Shown here: piece by piece, positions 16,529-25,444 of the stretch
How the letters are laid out: every line of letters starts with the position of its first letter
Numbering within the stretch: the first letter of the stretch is position 1
Notes under the pieces: model-generated
Database searches by the model: none
The model's input: the letters and a program-made list of their open reading frames with translations, nothing else
What the model was told of the DNA's origin: nothing
Assembly (NCBI RefSeq): GCF_014637175.1
Contig: NZ_BMEV01000010.1
Span: 1 to 64,000 of the forward strand
Reading direction: 5' to 3'
Origin: Compostibacillus humi
Lineage (GTDB): Bacteria > Bacillota > Bacilli > Bacillales > Amphibacillaceae
Length of the DNA: 64,000 bases
Program-made: the position numbers and the translations under genes

Positions 16529-18313
16529 TTATCGGAATAAGTCTAAAAGTCTCTCCCAAAATCCTTTCTCTTCTTTCTTCTCCGCTATTTCCGTTTCTGC
16601 TTCTTCCTTTGTCACACTTTCCGTTTTGATGACAAATTGAACCGAATTAATCTTTTCATTATTTTTCTTGGAGACGAAGGAAACTGGCTCAAAGTCGGAT
16701 GAGTCATACTCCTCCATCATACGGTCGATTTCTTCTTGCATTTCTTCCGGCAAATGCATCGTCGATTTATGCAACTCGTTCGTTCCCTGATGGAGCTCGG
16801 AAGCTCCCGTTTCCAGATTATTTGTTCCTTCCGACAGACCGCTGATTCCCGAGTGAACATCGTCATAGGCGCGGGACAACTGTTTTACTCCATCCGTATA
16901 GCTGACCAGTCCGTCATGGAAAGCGGCATAGTGGGAAGCAATGGCGCCTATCCCATCTTGCAGCTTGGATAGAGATTCCTCGATTTCCGTATTATTTAGG
17001 GAGGCAGATACTTCTTGTGCCATTTCTTTGACTTGATCTCCCATCGCATTCACCGATTCACTTAAGGCTTTTAACGCGCCGTCAACGGTCAGAAAACCTT
17101 CCTGCAGCTGATGATAGACTGCTTTTGCGGTGACGGCATTTTTGTACGCATCTAATAATTGTTGAATGACTTCTTTATCGGCGTTGCTATTTAATAAAGA
17201 CTGAACAGATTCCTCTGAAATCGGGGCGGAAGGCAATGTTTCCATTACATCGTTCATTGTTTCGTATGCGCTAACGTAACCTTCCCGCAGTGCGGCAATT
17301 TGGTCCTTCGTTTCATACAATCCATCTGCCAGTTTATATAATCCGTCAAATAATGCATCGATTTCATCCAATGCCGGTGAATTGCTATCCTGCATCGATT
17401 TTTCCATCGTTTTCAAAGAGTGTTGAATCGATTCGGATGCTTTCACCAGCCCGGCGGATGACTGGCCTAACTGGGAGATTCCGTCTTTATACTGGGAAGA
17501 GCCATTTTTCAATTCGCTTACGCCGCTATTTAATTGGGAAACCCCGTCTTGAAATTGAGATACTCCTTCATTGACAGATTCGATGGCATCAGCTAACGAT
17601 TCCATATCCTTTGTCATTTCCTCCGTTTCCGGAAAATCAATGGCCATCGTGGAAGGGACTGCAGAAATTTCGATTCCCGCAAACTCAAAATCAGCGACTT
17701 CTGCTTCTAACGTAAAATCTCCCTCTTTGCCTGGCAGGACCGTAAAGTTAACTTGTTTATTTTTGCCGGCGTTGGCAATGATTCCGTCATCTGCTTTAAT
17801 GTGCTTATAAATATCAGAATCTAAAGTAAATGAAATTTGTAACAGGTAGTTCTCAAAAAATACTACATCTGCTTCCTCGTTAGGAGATGTTTTGATTCGG
17901 ATTGTTAATTTTCCGTCTTTCCCGAGCATTTCCTTTACATTCATTTTTTTGCCGTCTAATGAATAGGAAAACTGAAAATTCCAAGGCAAAGGCTGATTGT
18001 CCAAGTTCCCTTGATAGTAAAATCTCCCATCCGGAGCGTCAAATGAAATTTTATCCCCGTTTTTTTTGATTTCCGATGTATCGGTTAAATTTTTCAGGTT
18101 TGAATAATTGCCGTAATCGGTAATGCTGCCAGCTTTTTTTATTTCAAAACTATTTACGATATACAATTCATGCTGTTTTCCTTCTGGTGACAGCTTTGCG
18201 TATACGACTTCATCCTTCGCAGAATAATCCCCTGCTTCACCTGAACTTGCAGCCAAAGGTAAGGATGGAAATGCGAGCATCATCGTCATTGCAATTAAAA
18301 ATATTTTTTTCAT
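16529..18313 (-). CDS. secreted YhgE-like partner protein of the MMPL exporter
   Basis: A 594-aa exported protein. Residues 1-22 are a signal peptide ending in LAASS. A beta-rich region follows to about 215. After that is a long heptad region with repeated LNSGVSELKNG/ISQLG-type units (about 235-285 and 455-515), like the pillar of YhgE/Pip proteins. It ends with an amphipathic LLDLFR helix. It lies 25 nt behind the MMPL gene in the same operon, so the two probably form one cell-surface system. The substrate is unknown. Coiled-coil and signal calls come from the sequence; the partnership is inference. Confidence 0.7.
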   Translation of the reverse strand: MKKIFLIAMTMMLAFPSLPLAASSGEAGDYSAKDEVVYAKLSPEGKQHELYIVNSFEIKKAGSITDYGNYSNLKNLTDTSEIKKNGDKISFDAPDGRFYYQGNLDNQPLPWNFQFSYSLDGKKMNVKEMLGKDGKLTIRIKTSPNEEADVVFFENYLLQISFTLDSDIYKHIKADDGIIANAGKNKQVNFTVLPGKEGDFTLEAEVADFEFAGIEISAVPSTMAIDFPETEEMTKDMESLADAIESVNEGVSQFQDGVSQLNSGVSELKNGSSQYKDGISQLGQSSAGLVKASESIQHSLKTMEKSMQDSNSPALDEIDALFDGLYKLADGLYETKDQIAALREGYVSAYETMNDVMETLPSAPISEESVQSLLNSNADKEVIQQLLDAYKNAVTAKAVYHQLQEGFLTVDGALKALSESVNAMGDQVKEMAQEVSASLNNTEIEESLSKLQDGIGAIASHYAAFHDGLVSYTDGVKQLSRAYDDVHSGISGLSEGTNNLETGASELHQGTNELHKSTMHLPEEMQEEIDRMMEEYDSSDFEPVSFVSKKNNEKINSVQFVIKTESVTKEEAETEIAEKKEEKGFWERLLDLFR

Positions 18314-18338
18314 AGTTATCGTCTTTCCTCCTTACTAA

Positions 18339-20360
18339 TTAATTTGAAGCATCTTCTGTATAGACGTCTCGTTTCCAGCTCATTTTATTGATCCATTTGT
18401 CAAAAATAACGAGCATGGCTGGAAGGAAGCAAATTACCATCGCAAAGGACAGCAATGTTCCCCGGCCCAGCAACAGACCGATGGAAGATACAATTGGATT
18501 TGATGAAGTATACGATAGAATAAATCCGACTAAAGATAAGATTAAAGCAGATACGGTAATCGAATATATTTTTTCATCCATCGATTTATGAATGGCTTGA
18601 ATGGCGCCCATTTCTTTCCGGTTGTTCCGGTAATCTTCCGTTAATAATATGGCGTAATCGACGGTTGCTGCCAGCTGAACGGTGCTGATAATTAAGTAGC
18701 CGACATACACTAACGATGTATCGGTAAAATAGGGAATGGATAAGTTAACCCATACGGCAACTTGAATCGTTAACAGCAAAACTACCGGAAAGGAAATTGA
18801 TTTAAAGGTGATTAGCAGCACGAGCGCAATGGTAGCAACAGTTAAAAAGTTTACTAGCTTGTTGTCCTTTTCCACCGTATGTTTAATATCGTATAGAGAC
18901 GCACTTTCCCCGACTAAGTGTATTTCTTCTCCATAATATTGCTGTGCAGTTTCTTTTATCTTTTCTACTAAGGAAAAGGCCATATCACCTTCGGTGCCTG
19001 TATTCGTATGGAGAATCAGGCGGCTAAAGTTTTCCGAAAAAAAGTTTTCCGTAATCGAATCATCCAAAAATTCCGGAGGGATGGCAGCACTTACTCTGTT
19101 CACATAGGATAAGATGCTTGTCACTCCATCTAAATTTTCCAATTCTTGCACTAAAATTTCTTCCTTAGCCAAATCTCCTTTAGGAACGAGCAGTACCATA
19201 GGAGCATATTCACCAAATGCTTCCTCAATTTTTGCACTATCTTTCCCGGCACGGGTAGATTCCGGATGCTCCCCGATTCCATAGATAAAGTTCGTTTGTC
19301 CCTGTGCCAAAAAGGCAGGAACAATAACGAGAAATACGAGAAGAACGACAGGGTACTTCAATTTTAATATTGGTTTGGCAATACCTTTTGGTTTTGGCAG
19401 CAATGCTTTATGTTTCGTCTTATCGATCCATGTATAAAACAGCAGCGTAAACGCCGGCAAAAACACCATTACACTAATAAAACTGAGGAGGATTCCTTTG
19501 ACGAGATTGATGCCTAAATCCGCACCAATTTCAAAATTCATGAGTGATAGTGCCATAAAACCGAAAAATGTCGTCGACGCACTGGCTGCAATGGCCGGAA
19601 ACGACCGCTTCATTGCCAGCTGCATGGCCTCATGCGGATCTTCCGTTTTGTTCCGGTAATCGGAAAAGCTATGAAGAAGAAAGATGGCATAATCCAGCGA
19701 GACTGCCAGCTGAAGCACCGGTGCTACCGATTGGGTGACGAAGGAAATTTCGCCGATGAAAATATTTAATCCCATATTAATTAATACGGAAATTCCGATG
19801 GCGGTAAGGAAGAAAATCGGTTCTGCCCAAGACGTCGTGGACAAAATTAATATAATGATAATGATTGGAATTAATAATAGTGCTGCATTCAGCGATTCGG
19901 CGCCGGCCATTTTTTGGGAGACGGCATTATCCAACGCTTCGCCGTCCATGGCATTTTCTTCCCCGATGATTTCATAAATGGCATCGGTTGCTTTTACTTC
20001 CTCACCGTCGCGAATCGTCAAAGAAAATAACGCTGTTCCGTCTTTGTAGTAATCTTCTACCGTATCCGAGTCAGCCATTTCAATCGGTGTCGTAATGTCG
20101 ATCGCATCATCCAGCCAGGTTACATTTGTGACACCTTCGATAGAAGCGAATTTTTCTTTATACGAAAGGGCTTCCTGAATCGAAACGTCGTAAACCATAA
20201 CTCTTGTATTTGGAACGGATTCATCAAATTCTTTTTCTATCACTTCCTTCCCAACGGTGGAAGGGGTATCCTCCGGCAAGTAGTCTGCCATGCTGTAATT
20301 TACAGAAACATAGAATTGCAATATCGCACTAATAATAGCAACGATAAAAAATAAAAGCAC
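18339..20360 (-). CDS. MMPL/RND-type membrane exporter with unusual start
   Basis: At least 673 aa, with about 11-12 helices in two RND-like halves. The first (SLDYAIFLLHSF) and second (TVDYAILLTEDY) halves carry matched Asp-Tyr motifs that form the proton relay. Extracytoplasmic loops lie at about 20-155 and 350-500. Relatives export lipids or drugs. The listed GTG is the first canonical start. The frame stays open upstream through KISASILRHKKTIV, typical of MMPL N-termini, to a TGA at 20411-20409. A GAGGGTGA site precedes in-frame ATC codons at 20408-20400, so initiation may be at a non-AUG codon near 20402. Confidence 0.85.
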   Translation of the reverse strand: MLLFFIVAIISAILQFYVSVNYSMADYLPEDTPSTVGKEVIEKEFDESVPNTRVMVYDVSIQEALSYKEKFASIEGVTNVTWLDDAIDITTPIEMADSDTVEDYYKDGTALFSLTIRDGEEVKATDAIYEIIGEENAMDGEALDNAVSQKMAGAESLNAALLLIPIIIIILILSTTSWAEPIFFLTAIGISVLINMGLNIFIGEISFVTQSVAPVLQLAVSLDYAIFLLHSFSDYRNKTEDPHEAMQLAMKRSFPAIAASASTTFFGFMALSLMNFEIGADLGINLVKGILLSFISVMVFLPAFTLLFYTWIDKTKHKALLPKPKGIAKPILKLKYPVVLLVFLVIVPAFLAQGQTNFIYGIGEHPESTRAGKDSAKIEEAFGEYAPMVLLVPKGDLAKEEILVQELENLDGVTSILSYVNRVSAAIPPEFLDDSITENFFSENFSRLILHTNTGTEGDMAFSLVEKIKETAQQYYGEEIHLVGESASLYDIKHTVEKDNKLVNFLTVATIALVLLITFKSISFPVVLLLTIQVAVWVNLSIPYFTDTSLVYVGYLIISTVQLAATVDYAILLTEDYRNNRKEMGAIQAIHKSMDEKIYSITVSALILSLVGFILSYTSSNPIVSSIGLLLGRGTLLSFAMVICFLPAMLVIFDKWINKMSWKRDVYTEDASN

Positions 20361-20445
20361 AATCGTCTTTTTATGTCGTAAAATGGATGCGGAAATCTTG
20401 ATGATGATTCACCCTCTCTTGCAATAGGAAAATAACTACTTTATT

Positions 20446-20475
20446 ATTATATCGACACGGTGTTGTTTTAACAAC
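20446..20475 (-). promoter_or_regulatory. promoter of the MMPL operon with TetR-type operator
   Basis: Minus strand: TTGTTA (20474-20469), 17 bp, TATAAT (20451-20446). The -35 lies in the 14-bp palindrome GTTGTTTTAACAAC (20462-20475), a likely operator for the divergent TetR regulator. Confidence 0.65.
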
Positions 20476-20560
20476 AAAGAGTTCTTTTATATACATAAAG
20501 TTGATTAATCGGTTTGACAAAGTATTCATGCAATCAATGACAAAGGAAGGCGGAATGACG

Positions 20561-21133
20561 ATGAACGAGAAAATGGATCGGAGAAAAAAATATACCCGAA
20601 TGGTTTTAAAAGAAAGCCTTATTGAATTATTGCGCAAGAAGCCGATGTCGCTCATTACAGTAAAAGAAATATGCGAGTTAGCGGATATTAATCGCTCTAC
20701 TTTTTATTCCCATTACACCGATGTATTTGATTTGTTACACTCCATAGAAGACGAAATCGTTGCCGATATGATTGCTTATTTAAACAAATACAATGTGACT
20801 AAAGAAGAAGAGTCTTTGTATATAACCGAGAAATTATTGGAGTATGTTGCTTTGAATCAGGAAGTTTGCAAAACTCTTATATCTGAAAATGGGGATATAC
20901 AATTTCAAAAACGGGTAATGAAAGTAGCACAGCAGTTTTTGGTTGAAAATTGGGTGGAAGTCAGTGCGCTGGATGAAGAATTGTATGAGTATTTGAGCAC
21001 CTTTGTTATCAGCGGGTGCATTCACGTCATTAAAGAATGGCTGGAACGAGGAATGGATAAATCTCCGAAGGAAATGGCGAAAATGATTAATACTTTTGCC
21101 AACAAAGGATTGGCGTCATTGCGGTCAAGCTAA
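20561..21133 (+). CDS. TetR/AcrR family transcriptional regulator
   Basis: A 190-aa regulator. The N-terminal helix-turn-helix (about 10-55) has MVLKESLIELLRKKPMSLITVKEICELADINRSTFYSHYTDV-type spacing, a classic TetR signature ending in STFYSHY. The C-terminal helical domain with EWLERGMDKSPKEMAKMI would bind an effector and form the dimer. It is divergent from the MMPL operon, with a palindrome over that promoter, so it probably represses the exporter. The start is the ATG at 20561, 10 nt after AAGGAAGG; the ATG at 20555 is an alternative. Confidence 0.85.
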   Translation: MNEKMDRRKKYTRMVLKESLIELLRKKPMSLITVKEICELADINRSTFYSHYTDVFDLLHSIEDEIVADMIAYLNKYNVTKEEESLYITEKLLEYVALNQEVCKTLISENGDIQFQKRVMKVAQQFLVENWVEVSALDEELYEYLSTFVISGCIHVIKEWLERGMDKSPKEMAKMINTFANKGLASLRSS

Positions 21134-21161
21134 TTTGTGCTTGAGCTGTATAGATGAATGT

Positions 21162-21189
21162 ACCGTGTTCATGAAAAGCGCATACAATA
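21162..21189 (+). promoter_or_regulatory. possible sigma-K promoter of the cupin gene
   Basis: CATACAATA (21181-21189) matches the sigma-K -10 consensus CATANNNTA, with AC (21162-21163) 17 nt upstream. This suggests expression in the mother cell late in sporulation. Confidence 0.45.
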
Positions 21190-21225
21190 TCGTGAAAAAT
21201 ATTTCCGGAAAGGGATGGTATTCAC

Positions 21226-21744
21226 ATGTATTATGCGCCTTTCATGTATGTGTATCCTGCATATCCAGCCGTACCGCTGACGTTTCGTACGATTAGAAAT
21301 GAACAGATGCAGGATGCAAATCACCTGCAATTGAATGATGCTGGAAAACAGCCTTTTGTTGTTAATATTGAAGAAGCGAGTGTGCAAAATCAAAATTATC
21401 GTACCGCCATATGGACTGGGGATAGGCTTCAAGTTACGTTGATGAGCATCCCTCCAGGCGGAGATATCGGGCTGGAAGTTCATCCGGATACGGATCAGTT
21501 TTTGCGGATCGAAAAAGGGCAAGGTTTGGTGCAAATGGGCCCAAGGGAGGACCAGTTAACATTTCAACGGACGGTCGGTGATGATGATGCAATTATGGTG
21601 CCGAGAGGAACTTGGCATAATTTGACAAACATGGGCGCCGAACCGTTAAAGTTATATTCGATTTACGCACCGCCAGAACATCCTTTTGGCACAGTTCATA
21701 CAACGAAACAGGAAGCAATGATGACAGAAAGGAAGCATTATTAA
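21226..21744 (+). CDS. cupin domain protein
   Basis: A 172-aa protein. The first 25 residues are rich in Tyr and Pro, like spore-surface proteins. A single cupin domain (about 55-155) follows. Cupin motif 1 is PPGGDIGLEVHPDTDQFLRIEKG, with one of the usual two His replaced by Pro-Asp spacing; motif 2 is PRGTWHNLTN. The metal-ligand set therefore looks reduced but present. The start ATG follows AAAGGGATGG. The possible sigma-K promoter and N-terminal composition suggest a coat-associated role. Enzymatic activity is unknown. Confidence 0.75.
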   Translation: MYYAPFMYVYPAYPAVPLTFRTIRNEQMQDANHLQLNDAGKQPFVVNIEEASVQNQNYRTAIWTGDRLQVTLMSIPPGGDIGLEVHPDTDQFLRIEKGQGLVQMGPREDQLTFQRTVGDDDAIMVPRGTWHNLTNMGAEPLKLYSIYAPPEHPFGTVHTTKQEAMMTERKHY

Positions 21745-21754
21745 AGAGGAGACG

Positions 21755-21781
21755 TACCGCAGGGATTCCTGCGGTATTTTT
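21755..21781 (+). terminator. intrinsic terminator
   Basis: Perfect 9-bp stem TACCGCAGG/CCTGCGGTA with a 4-nt loop, then TTTTT. Confidence 0.9.
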
Positions 21782-21849
21782 AATTGTCCGTTCGTGTTTC
21801 CCGCATGTTACAATTAGTAAGACGATATTAAATATAGAAGGGATATATT

Positions 21850-22227
21850 ATGAGAACGGTTCATTATCATCCCGATGCATCTTTATATGCGATAAAAGGA
21901 GTATTGACGGATCAACAGAATCTGACAATCGGCAAGCTCGGTTCCTTCCGTTTTCCGCCAGGGTTGTATGTGTATGTCGGCAGTGCTAAAAGGAATATTC
22001 GTTCCAGAATTGAGCGGCATTTAAAAGTGGACAAAAAATGTCATTGGCATTTCGATTATTTGCGTCCGTATTTGGAGATTACTGAGGTTCATACTTTTCC
22101 AGGGCAAGAGGGAGAGTGCGGCTTGTTTCAGCGTCTTTTGGGAGAACAGCAAGGAAAAATTGTTATTCCCGGATTTGGTTCTTCAGATTGTACGTGCAAA
22201 GCCCATTTGTTTTTTGTCCCCCTTTGA
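21850..22227 (+). CDS. DUF123 GIY-YIG-like protein
   Basis: A 125-aa protein of the DUF123 family, a divergent GIY-YIG nuclease fold. The GLYVYVGSAK motif (about 38-47) stands for GIY-YIG. It is followed by RIERHL and the WHFDYL core, with the catalytic-type Arg and a later E in EGECGLFQRL. It ends in FGSSDCTCKAHLFF, which is typical of the family. The family's biological role is unsettled. It is monocistronic between two strong terminators. Confidence 0.83.
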   Translation: MRTVHYHPDASLYAIKGVLTDQQNLTIGKLGSFRFPPGLYVYVGSAKRNIRSRIERHLKVDKKCHWHFDYLRPYLEITEVHTFPGQEGECGLFQRLLGEQQGKIVIPGFGSSDCTCKAHLFFVPL

Positions 22228-22249
22228 TGTACGGGTCCGGGTTTACTGA

Positions 22250-22282
22250 AACAGCACCAGCATTTTCTGCTGGTGCTGTTTT
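22250..22282. terminator. bidirectional terminator
   Basis: Perfect 13-bp stem AACAGCACCAGCA/TGCTGGTGCTGTT around TTTTC; the plus-strand tail is TTCG, so it mainly separates converging genes. Confidence 0.8.
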
Positions 22283-22287
22283 CGTCC

Positions 22288-22752
22288 TTATCCTTGTTTG
22301 GAATCAAGGTAATCTTTTATCATTTTTATTTTCCCTAAAGCTTCCGATTCCCGATGGGACAGCACAATGAGCAAATCACCATGGGTTTGAATTTGTCCAT
22401 ACGGCACTTTAAACTTAACTTCCGATTTCCAAAACAATTCATCGAATTGATTGATGCGCTGCTGCTGATCGATAAGGTCGTTGATCAATTGTTCCAGGCT
22501 AGGCGGCGCCAAATTCCAGTCGGATACAGAAATGTCAGAACTGAACAGCTCTGCATATTCTTTAGGAATATTTTGTGAATGTTTCTGGCTGACAAACATC
22601 AGTTTTTCATGAACGAAAAGTACGTTTCCGATATGCCAGCGAATGGTTTGGGCAAATGCTGGATCTTGACGATCAATAATCCTTTCATCCAATTCCTGGA
22701 TAAAGGTGAGAAATGAAGTTCTGGCAAAATTAAACGATTTGATTGGCGACAT
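22288..22752 (-). CDS. DinB family protein, metal site incomplete
   Basis: A 154-aa four-helix-bundle protein of the DinB/YfiT superfamily, whose members bind a metal or act as bacillithiol- or thiol-dependent transferases. It is a paralogue of the protein at 29254-29706: both share TIRWHIGxxL, SQNIP/STNIP and PPSLxxLxxxL. The last helix reads SHRESEALGK here but QHESEHLGK in the paralogue, so the final His ligand is Ala. The second ATG (22752) has AGGAGG at proper spacing. Loss of a ligand suggests altered or no catalysis. Confidence 0.78.
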   Translation of the reverse strand: MSPIKSFNFARTSFLTFIQELDERIIDRQDPAFAQTIRWHIGNVLFVHEKLMFVSQKHSQNIPKEYAELFSSDISVSDWNLAPPSLEQLINDLIDQQQRINQFDELFWKSEVKFKVPYGQIQTHGDLLIVLSHRESEALGKIKMIKDYLDSKQG

Positions 22753-22934
22753 GAACATTTCCTCCTACAATTTTTCAACCTTAGTATAATGGAAGGAATA
22801 TCAAAATGAAAGCAGGAGGAGTCGAGCCCGGTTTTTAAAGTATTCCAATCATCATTAATAAATTCCTATGGTATGATAATAGGGAGCAAATTAGTAAATA
22901 TCGTAATCGGTAAAACAACTTTTTTCCCGACATT

Positions 22935-22961
22935 TGATACCTGAATGGCTTTTCATTCGTA
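22935..22961 (+). promoter_or_regulatory. possible sigma-W-type promoter before ydjI
   Basis: TGATAC (22935-22940) and CGTA (22958-22961) lie 17 bp apart; the sigma-W consensus is TGAAAC-N16-CGTA. In B. subtilis the ydj genes belong to the sigma-W regulon. The 316-nt stretch 22753-23068 shows no other feature. Confidence 0.35.
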
Positions 22962-23068
22962 TATAAAAATAGAGCAATTATTGTTTCATAGTATAAAGCA
23001 AATAAAAAGAAGCTGTATGTTCCTGCAGTTGTTTGGCTTCGAACAAATTATTATTGGAGGGAGTATTT

Positions 23069-24370
23069 ATGGGAATTATTAAAGCGGCAGCAGAAGCGGT
23101 ACGGGGCGGCTTCGCCGATCAGTGGCAGGAAGTCATTGAAGCGAAGTCGATGAGTGATACGACAGTGATGTCGATTGGGGTGAAGGTGCGTCCCCGGGAC
23201 AGAAGAAACCAAAATTTTAAAGGGACGGACAGTACGATTTCCAACGGTTCGATTATTCATGTCCATCCGAATCAATTTATGATGCTCGTTGACGGAGGAA
23301 GAATTGTCGATTATACGGCTGAAGAAGGATACTACAGGGTAGAAAATTCATCGATGCCTTCTCTGTTTAACGGCGAGCTTGATGAGGCGTTGCGGGAAAC
23401 CTTTGAGCGGATTAAATTCGGCGGGGTGCCTTCCTCTTCGCAAAAGGCCTATTTTATTAATTTGCAGGAGATTAAAGGGATTAAATTTGGAACGAGAAAT
23501 CCGATCAATTACTTTGATAACTTTTACAATGCAGAACTGTTTTTAAGAACACATGGTACGTATTCGATAAAAATTGTCGACCCGATTAAATTTTTTATGG
23601 AGGCGATTCCCCGGAATAAATCGGTCGTCGATATTCAGGAAATCAATTTGCAATATATGTCTGAATTTATGAATGCCCTGCAGACAGCCATTAACCAAAT
23701 GTCCAGCGACGGCATCCGGATTTCCCATGTCACTTCAAAGGGAATGGAGCTGGCAAAGTATTTGTCCAACGTGCTGGATGAAGAGTGGACCCGATTAAGG
23801 GGTATGCAAATTGAGTCTGTCGGAATTAACAGCATTACTTATGATGAAGAATCGAAAAAGCTTATCAAGATGCGTAACCAAGGCGCCATGCTGTCTGACC
23901 CGACAGTACGGGAAGGGTATGTCCAAGGATCAATCGCCCGGGGAATCGAAGCAGCCGGTTCCAATAAAGGCGGAGCGATGCAAGGTTTCCTCGGTGTCGG
24001 GATGGGAATGCAAGGTACTGGCGGATTTTTTGGAGCAGCATCGGAAACGAACCGCCGGCAGATGGAGCAGGCAAACCAGCAAGGAAGTACCCAAGCACCA
24101 ATCCAGCCGAACGAGAGTGCAGCGTGGAAATGCAGCTGCGGACAAAGGAATACAGGAAAATTTTGTACGAACTGCGGCACACCTAAAGAAGCAGCACAAA
24201 AAGAGACGTGGACTTGCTCCTGTGGACAGAAAAATAACGGCAACTTCTGCATGAATTGCGGGAAAAAGAGACCGAAACAAGTTGCCTGCACGAATTGCGG
24301 CTATACACCGCCGGCTCACCTGCAAATGAAATTTTGTCCGGAATGCGGCACAGCTTTTAAACAGGAATAG
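23069..24370 (+). CDS. ydjI: YdjI-like SPFH domain protein with zinc-ribbon tail
   Basis: A 433-aa protein. An SPFH (band 7-like, virion core type) domain covers about 20-270. A Gly/Met/Gln-rich linker (270-345) follows. The C-terminus has three double-cysteine zinc ribbons (CSCGQRN..FCTNCG, CSCGQKN..FCMNCG, CTNCG..FCPECG). B. subtilis YdjI is about 110 residues shorter, so the extra ribbons are an extension. Relatives act with PspA in membrane-stress protection and sit at the membrane without a helix. ATG 23069 follows GGAGGG. Operon with ydjG and ydjH. Confidence 0.85.
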   Translation: MGIIKAAAEAVRGGFADQWQEVIEAKSMSDTTVMSIGVKVRPRDRRNQNFKGTDSTISNGSIIHVHPNQFMMLVDGGRIVDYTAEEGYYRVENSSMPSLFNGELDEALRETFERIKFGGVPSSSQKAYFINLQEIKGIKFGTRNPINYFDNFYNAELFLRTHGTYSIKIVDPIKFFMEAIPRNKSVVDIQEINLQYMSEFMNALQTAINQMSSDGIRISHVTSKGMELAKYLSNVLDEEWTRLRGMQIESVGINSITYDEESKKLIKMRNQGAMLSDPTVREGYVQGSIARGIEAAGSNKGGAMQGFLGVGMGMQGTGGFFGAASETNRRQMEQANQQGSTQAPIQPNESAAWKCSCGQRNTGKFCTNCGTPKEAAQKETWTCSCGQKNNGNFCMNCGKKRPKQVACTNCGYTPPAHLQMKFCPECGTAFKQE

Positions 24371-24382
24371 GGAGATGAGAAT

Positions 24383-25444
24383 TTGGGGGTTATCGTATAT
24401 AAGTGTATTAATTGCGGCGGACCGTTAGCGTTTAAAGCCGAAACCCAAGACTGGACCTGTGACTACTGTTTAAGTCAGTTTACGGAAGAGGAAGTACAGC
24501 AATTTATCAAAAAAGAAGAACAATCTCAGGAATTTTCTGCGGAAGAACAGGTGAGAGAGCAGGAATTTCAGGAAAAATCAGTCGGATACAGCTGTACGAG
24601 CTGCGGAGCGGAAATTGTAACTGATGATACAACGGCAGCGACATTTTGCTATTACTGCCACAATCCGACGATTATTCCGCGGCGTCTGGAAGGGGAATTC
24701 CGGCCGGAAAAAGTAATCCCTTTTAAACTAAGCAAAGAAAAAGCGGCGGAACTATTTATTGCATGGTGCAGAAAGAAACCATTGCTGCCAAGGGTATTCG
24801 GCTCCCAGTCCCAGCTGGAAAAACTAACGGGAATCTATGTGCCTTTTTGGCTGTTTGATTGTGATGTTTCTGGTAATGTGCAAGGAAAAGCAACGAAAGT
24901 GCGCAGCTATGTGCGGGGAGATACGAGAATTACCGAAACGAGGCATTACCGGGTTGGCAGAGAAGGAAAGGCGATTTTTCAAGGAGTTCCGGCAGATGGT
25001 TCGAAAAAAATGGATGATGATTTAATGGCTATTCTTGAACCGTTTGATTATCAGGATTTGGAGGATTTCTCCATGTCCTATCTGTCAGGCTACTATGCAG
25101 AAAAATACGACATGGACCATAATGAAGTGTATCCGCAGGTTACCCAGCTGCTGCGGACCCATATGCAGACACTGCTTACAAATACAATTCAAGGATACAG
25201 CACCGTATCTATCCAGCATTCCAATGTAAAGTTTCATAACGTCAAAGTTTCCTATTGTTTGCTGCCGGTGTGGATGTTTACGTATCAGTTTCAGGGGAAA
25301 ACGTATGTTTTCGCTATGAATGGACAGACGGGCAAAATTGCAGGCGAACTTCCGATAAGCAAGGCAAGAGCTTTCGCCTGGTTTGGCGGTGTTGCTGCCG
25401 GGGTATTTGCCATCCTTAGCGCGGGAGGACTGTTCTTATGGTAA
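24383..25444 (+). CDS. ydjG: YdjG-like zinc-ribbon membrane protein
   Basis: A 353-aa protein starting at TTG behind AGGGAG. A TFIIB-like zinc ribbon opens it (CINCGG, then CDYC at about 9-32), and a second ribbon lies at about 72-94 (CTSCGAE..CYYCHNP). The middle is a conserved soluble domain with LTGIYVPFWLFDCDVSG. It ends with one membrane helix (about 332-352). It begins 12 nt after ydjI and overlaps ydjH by 7 nt. It is likely a membrane-anchored partner of YdjI and YdjH in envelope-stress response. Confidence 0.83.
   Translation: MGVIVYKCINCGGPLAFKAETQDWTCDYCLSQFTEEEVQQFIKKEEQSQEFSAEEQVREQEFQEKSVGYSCTSCGAEIVTDDTTAATFCYYCHNPTIIPRRLEGEFRPEKVIPFKLSKEKAAELFIAWCRKKPLLPRVFGSQSQLEKLTGIYVPFWLFDCDVSGNVQGKATKVRSYVRGDTRITETRHYRVGREGKAIFQGVPADGSKKMDDDLMAILEPFDYQDLEDFSMSYLSGYYAEKYDMDHNEVYPQVTQLLRTHMQTLLTNTIQGYSTVSIQHSNVKFHNVKVSYCLLPVWMFTYQFQGKTYVFAMNGQTGKIAGELPISKARAFAWFGGVAAGVFAILSAGGLFLW

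Noticed and set aside
20371-20655. 94-codon minus-strand ORF between the MMPL gene and tetR
   Set aside because: It spans the divergent promoter region and the 5' end of tetR, and its sequence looks like an antisense shadow.
23839-24325. Minus-strand frames of up to 150 codons inside ydjI
   Set aside because: They are Cys-rich shadows of the zinc-ribbon region without start signals.
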